Origin: an uncultured Christensenellaceae bacterium
Lineage (GTDB): Bacteria > Bacillota > Clostridia > Christensenellales > CAG-138
DNA: 8,383 nucleotides
NCBI GenBank assembly: GCA_902475645.1
Contig: CABSAH010000075.1
Span: 1 to 8,383, forward strand
Direction of reading: 5' to 3'
In this document: piece after piece, positions 5,953 through 8,383 of the stretch
Numbering within the stretch: position 1 is the first letter of the stretch
Layout: every line of letters starts with the position of its first letter
Notes under the pieces: model-generated
What the model saw: only the letters and a program-made list of their open reading frames with translations
Database searches by the model: none
Told to the model about the DNA's origin: nothing
Program-made: the position numbers and the translations under genes

Positions 5953-8155
5953 GCTTTCAACAAGGATTAAGGCAATCTGCTTATGCGCAGCAATTATGCT
6001 TACCGGCACGGGTGCAGCGTATGCCATAACGTTGGATAATACCGAAGCATCTGCAAAAGCAGTTACCGCAGCACCGGAAACCGACGAAGCCAAAGAGGTA
6101 TCCAAGGACGAAACGGTATACGTCCTTGCAGGAGCCGACGGTTCGGTACATAAGGTTATTGTAAGCGATTGGATAAAAAACGGCTTGAACGAAAACAGCA
6201 TTGCCGATAAATCGGGTCTTTCGGATATTGAAAGCGTTAATGGCGATGCGGCTTATACCATGAACGGCAATAATATGACCGTTTGGGATGCGGCGGGCAA
6301 TGATATTTACTATCAGGGCAGTATTGATAAGGAATTGCCGGTAACGCTGTCCGTATCCTATAAGCTTGACGGCAAGCCGATTTCATCGGATGAAATCGCC
6401 GGAAAAAGCGGCAGGGTGACAATTCGCTTTGACTACGAAAACCTCCGCTACGAAACGGTTAGCATTGACGGCAAGGATGAGAAAATATATGTTCCATTCG
6501 GTATGCTGACAGGAATGCTTCTGGATAACGATGCGTTCCGCAATGTGGAGGTATCAAACGGCAAGCTGCTCAATGACGGCGACCGCACGGCGGTAATAGG
6601 CATTGCTTTCCCGGGTTTACAGGAAAATCTCGGCATCGACAAGGATAAAGTAGAGCTTCCCGACTATGTTGAGATTACAGCCGATGTCACAAATTTTGAG
6701 CTCGGTATGACCGTTACAATCGCAACCAACGAGATTTTCAACGAATTAGATGCGAAAAATGCAGATTCCGCGGATGGCTTGACTTCATCATTGAATGAAT
6801 TGACAGACGGAATGCAGAAGCTGCTCGACGGCTCCTCCGCCCTCTACGACGGGCTTTGCACATTGCTTGACAAGTCAAAGGAGCTGGTACGCGGAATTGA
6901 AAAGCTTGCCGACGGTGCAAAGGCGCTGAAGGAAGGCACAGTATCGCTTGATAGCGGCGCGGCGCAGCTTCAGGCGGGCGCGGGAGAGCTTTCCGTGGGG
7001 CTTGCCACCCTTGCATCCAATAATTCCTCTCTTAACGGCGGCGCAAGGCAGGTATTCGATACGCTCCTTTCCACCGCCACGGCTCAGCTCAACGCCGCCG
7101 GTATTTCCGTCCCGACGCTTACCATTGAGAACTATGCCGAGGTGCTCAACGGCGTGATAGCATCGCTTGACAAAACGGCGGTTTACAATCAGGCATTGGA
7201 AAAAGTCTCCGCAGAAGTAGAAAAAAACCGCCCTCTCATTGAGCAAAAGGTAACGGAGGCCGTGCGGGAGCAGGTTGAAGCGCAGGTCACGGCCGCTGCA
7301 AAAGAACAGGTTGCTTCCGGTGTTACGGCTACCGTAAAGGAGCAGGTATATGCGCAGGTTATTGAAGCGGTTACCGGAATGAGCAAGGCCGATTATGATG
7401 CCGCCGTTGCAGCCGGTAGCATTTCAGAAGAACAGCAAAGCGCGGTTGCGGCTGCTGTTGAAGAGCAGATGAAAGCAGAGCAGGTGCAGGACTTGATTGA
7501 AACAGAAATAGCCGCCCAAATGGACAGCGCCGAGATAAAAGCAATGATTGCCGCCAATACGGAGGCGCAAATGCAGTCCGAAGCCGTGAAGCAGACAATA
7601 GCGGAGAATGTGGAGCTGCAAATGAACAAGGCAATTTCCGATAATATGGCATCGGATGCCGTGCAGTCGCAGCTTTCCGCCGCATCCGAAGGAGCGCGTT
7701 CTATTATCTCCCTAAAGTCCTCGCTCGATAGCTACAATGCCTTCTATATTGGACTTTTAACCTATACGGACGGTGTTGCGGCGGCGGCAAACGGAGCGGC
7801 CACACTTTTCTCCGGTGCGTCCGAGCTCAAGGGAGGCACCGCACAGCTGAAAGAAGGGGCATCCTCACTCTATGCCGGAATTCTACAGCTTAAAAACGGC
7901 GCGCCCGCTTTGATGGATGGCGTAACAAAGCTCAAAAACGGCGCCATGCAGCTTTCCGATGGTCTCAAGCAGTTTGATGAGGAAGGCATTCAGAAAATCG
8001 TCGACTTGGTTGACGGGGATCTTGAAGGCATGCTCGCCCGCGTCAGAGCAACAGTTGACGTATCCAAGAATTACCGAAACTTCTCCGGCATCAGCGATAG
8101 CATGGACGGCCGTGTGAAATTCATCTATCGCACAGATGAAATCAAAGCAAGCTAA
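5945..8155 (+). CDS. Secreted xxxLxxG heptad-repeat protein (YhgE/Pip-ectodomain-like), putative MMPL partner
   Basis: This 736-residue exported protein has a signal peptide: basic n-region (Lys3, Arg7, Lys9), hydrophobic core and a likely cleavage after Ala27 (AYA|IT). No lipobox and no later membrane helix are visible. Residues 55-265 look globular and beta-rich. Residues 283-352 are ten consecutive xxxLxxG heptads (Leu at 286, 293, 300 and so on; Gly at 289, 296, 303, with Lys at 310 as the one exception). Residues 440-475 hold three 12-residue repeats, 508-575 four 17-residue repeats, and 604-673 ten more heptads. The tail carries MDGRVKFIYRTDEI. Such heptads are typical of the outside region of YhgE/Pip and EsaA-type proteins, which however also have several C-terminal membrane helices. 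The 8-nt overlap with the MMPL gene, with GGAGGT (5931-5936) 8 nt before the ATG, implies coupled synthesis and a shared task. A wall-spanning or docking partner is the inferred role; the exact function is unknown. Confidence 0.85.
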   Translation: MNKLSTRIKAICLCAAIMLTGTGAAYAITLDNTEASAKAVTAAPETDEAKEVSKDETVYVLAGADGSVHKVIVSDWIKNGLNENSIADKSGLSDIESVNGDAAYTMNGNNMTVWDAAGNDIYYQGSIDKELPVTLSVSYKLDGKPISSDEIAGKSGRVTIRFDYENLRYETVSIDGKDEKIYVPFGMLTGMLLDNDAFRNVEVSNGKLLNDGDRTAVIGIAFPGLQENLGIDKDKVELPDYVEITADVTNFELGMTVTIATNEIFNELDAKNADSADGLTSSLNELTDGMQKLLDGSSALYDGLCTLLDKSKELVRGIEKLADGAKALKEGTVSLDSGAAQLQAGAGELSVGLATLASNNSSLNGGARQVFDTLLSTATAQLNAAGISVPTLTIENYAEVLNGVIASLDKTAVYNQALEKVSAEVEKNRPLIEQKVTEAVREQVEAQVTAAAKEQVASGVTATVKEQVYAQVIEAVTGMSKADYDAAVAAGSISEEQQSAVAAAVEEQMKAEQVQDLIETEIAAQMDSAEIKAMIAANTEAQMQSEAVKQTIAENVELQMNKAISDNMASDAVQSQLSAASEGARSIISLKSSLDSYNAFYIGLLTYTDGVAAAANGAATLFSGASELKGGTAQLKEGASSLYAGILQLKNGAPALMDGVTKLKNGAMQLSDGLKQFDEEGIQKIVDLVDGDLEGMLARVRATVDVSKNYRNFSGISDSMDGRVKFIYRTDEIKAS
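7262..7369 (+). repeat. Three in-frame 12-residue repeats in the exported protein
   Basis: Residues 440-451 (VREQVEAQVTAA), 452-463 (AKEQVASGVTAT) and 464-475 (VKEQVYAQVIEA) share the pattern x-[KR]-E-Q-V-x-x-x-V. The DNA copies have diverged at third positions, so this is an old protein repeat rather than a recent DNA duplication. A continuous helix is the likely fold. Confidence 0.75.
7466..7669 (+). repeat. Four in-frame 17-residue repeats in the exported protein
   Basis: Gln-Met recurs exactly every 17 residues (51 nt) at residues 508, 525, 542 and 559: QMKAEQVQDLIETEIAA, QMDSAEIKAMIAANTEA, QMQSEAVKQTIAENVEL and QMNKAISDNMASDAVQS. Hydrophobic positions inside the units also line up in the first three copies. 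The fourth is weaker. The composition (Ala, Glu, Gln, Met) indicates a long helix or coiled coil. Confidence 0.75.
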
Positions 8156-8190
8156 GCGCAAACGGCATTTTGCGTTAGCGGTAAGCCGCC
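8154..8190 (+). terminator. Possible weak terminator after the exported-protein gene
   Basis: AGCGCAAA (8155-8162) can pair with TTTGCGTT (8169-8176), including one G-T pair, around a CGGCAT loop, starting on the stop codon itself. A second small hairpin GCGG-TAAG-CCGC (8178-8189) follows and leads into CTTT. Neither is followed by a proper T run, so termination here is possible but not convincing. Confidence 0.3.
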
Positions 8191-8383
8191 TTTGGCATTA
8201 AATAGAAATGCTCAGGCAAGGGTTCAAAATTACAGCGGCAATGCGGGACATCTGCGTTGCCGCTGTTATGCGCAAGAGGGAAAATATTACGCCGAGGTTG
8301 ACATCGCCTATCAGAAAATGCACGCAAACCATATCAGGGATCATTTGGACGAGCCGTATTGCATAGAAAGCCGGGAGTTCCTA
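8156..8383 (+). other. Unassigned 3' end: strong inverted repeat and an open frame running off the window
   Basis: No gene can be confirmed in these 228 bases. ACAGCGGCAATGC (8232-8244) pairs with GCGTTGCCGCTGT (8254-8266) over 13 positions, one of them a G-T pair, around a 9-nt loop, with no T run after it. The frame that continues directly past the stop of the preceding gene has no stop for 76 codons to the window edge. Its second half reads like protein (EGKYYAEVDIAYQKMHANH). It has no good start: TTG 8192 and ATG 8318 both lack a suitably placed ribosome binding site. It could be the beginning of a gene, a decayed remnant, or chance. The opposite strand in the same codon register is also open for about 60 codons, so even the strand is uncertain. 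Confidence 0.3.

Noticed and set aside
5945..6025. Lipoprotein signal, suggested by Cys12 and Cys14
   Set aside because: The residues before these cysteines do not form a lipobox (Lys-Ala-Ile-Cys; Cys-Leu-Cys), and both lie in the hydrophobic core. An ordinary signal peptidase I site at AYA fits.
7262..7669. CRISPR array or tandem DNA repeat
   Set aside because: The periodicity is at the protein level. The DNA copies differ at many third positions and lack identical repeats or spacers.
7371..7685. Minus-strand frames opposite the repeat region of the exported protein
   Set aside because: Their Cys/Ser/Phe-rich composition is simply the complement of Gln/Ala/Glu repeat codons. The + strand frame explains the periodicity.

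Overview
The window looks like a Clostridia-type Firmicute of moderate GC. The reasons are strong AGGAGG-type ribosome binding sites, tight head-to-tail operons, simple hairpin-plus-T-run terminators, a BmrC/BmrD-type heterodimeric ABC exporter, and an MMPL transporter paired with an exported Leu/Gly heptad-repeat protein. The genus cannot be told from the sequence. All supported genes are on the + strand.

Region 1 (1-2238): the end of one ABC exporter half-transporter and a complete second one, overlapping by 8 nt and closed by a clear intrinsic terminator. The two nucleotide-binding domains carry complementary defects. The first has Asp in place of the catalytic Glu but a perfect LSGGQ. The second has the catalytic Glu but a degenerate LSTGE signature. 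They should therefore pair as an asymmetric heterodimer with one working and one degenerate ATP site.

Region 2 (2239-3106): a near-perfect sigma-A promoter (TTGACT-17-TATAAT) drives a TetR/AcrR-family regulator, which is closed by a perfect 10-bp-stem terminator. The regulator has no convincing ribosome binding site of its own. A 25-codon leader frame with a good GAGGT site ends 8 nt into its coding sequence, which suggests translational coupling.

Region 3 (3107-8155): a three-gene unit encodes a six-helix DUF308/HdeD-like membrane protein, a 12-helix MMPL (RND superfamily) transporter with both Asp-Tyr proton-relay pairs, and a 736-residue secreted protein. The secreted protein has a signal peptide, a globular N-terminal domain and two ten-heptad xxxLxxG arrays. 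Between the arrays are regular 12-residue and 17-residue helical repeats. It resembles the ectodomain of YhgE/Pip/EsaA-type proteins without their membrane helices. The likely reading is a TetR-controlled envelope export system in which the secreted rod is the outside-facing partner of the MMPL pump; its substrate is unknown. The spacer before this unit (3107-3239) holds a 16-nt imperfect direct repeat and an 8-bp inverted repeat, which are candidate operator or attenuator elements.

Region 4 (8156-8383): no confirmed gene. It contains a small hairpin, a strong 13-bp inverted repeat, and a reading frame without a stop running off the window edge, perhaps the start or a remnant of another gene.
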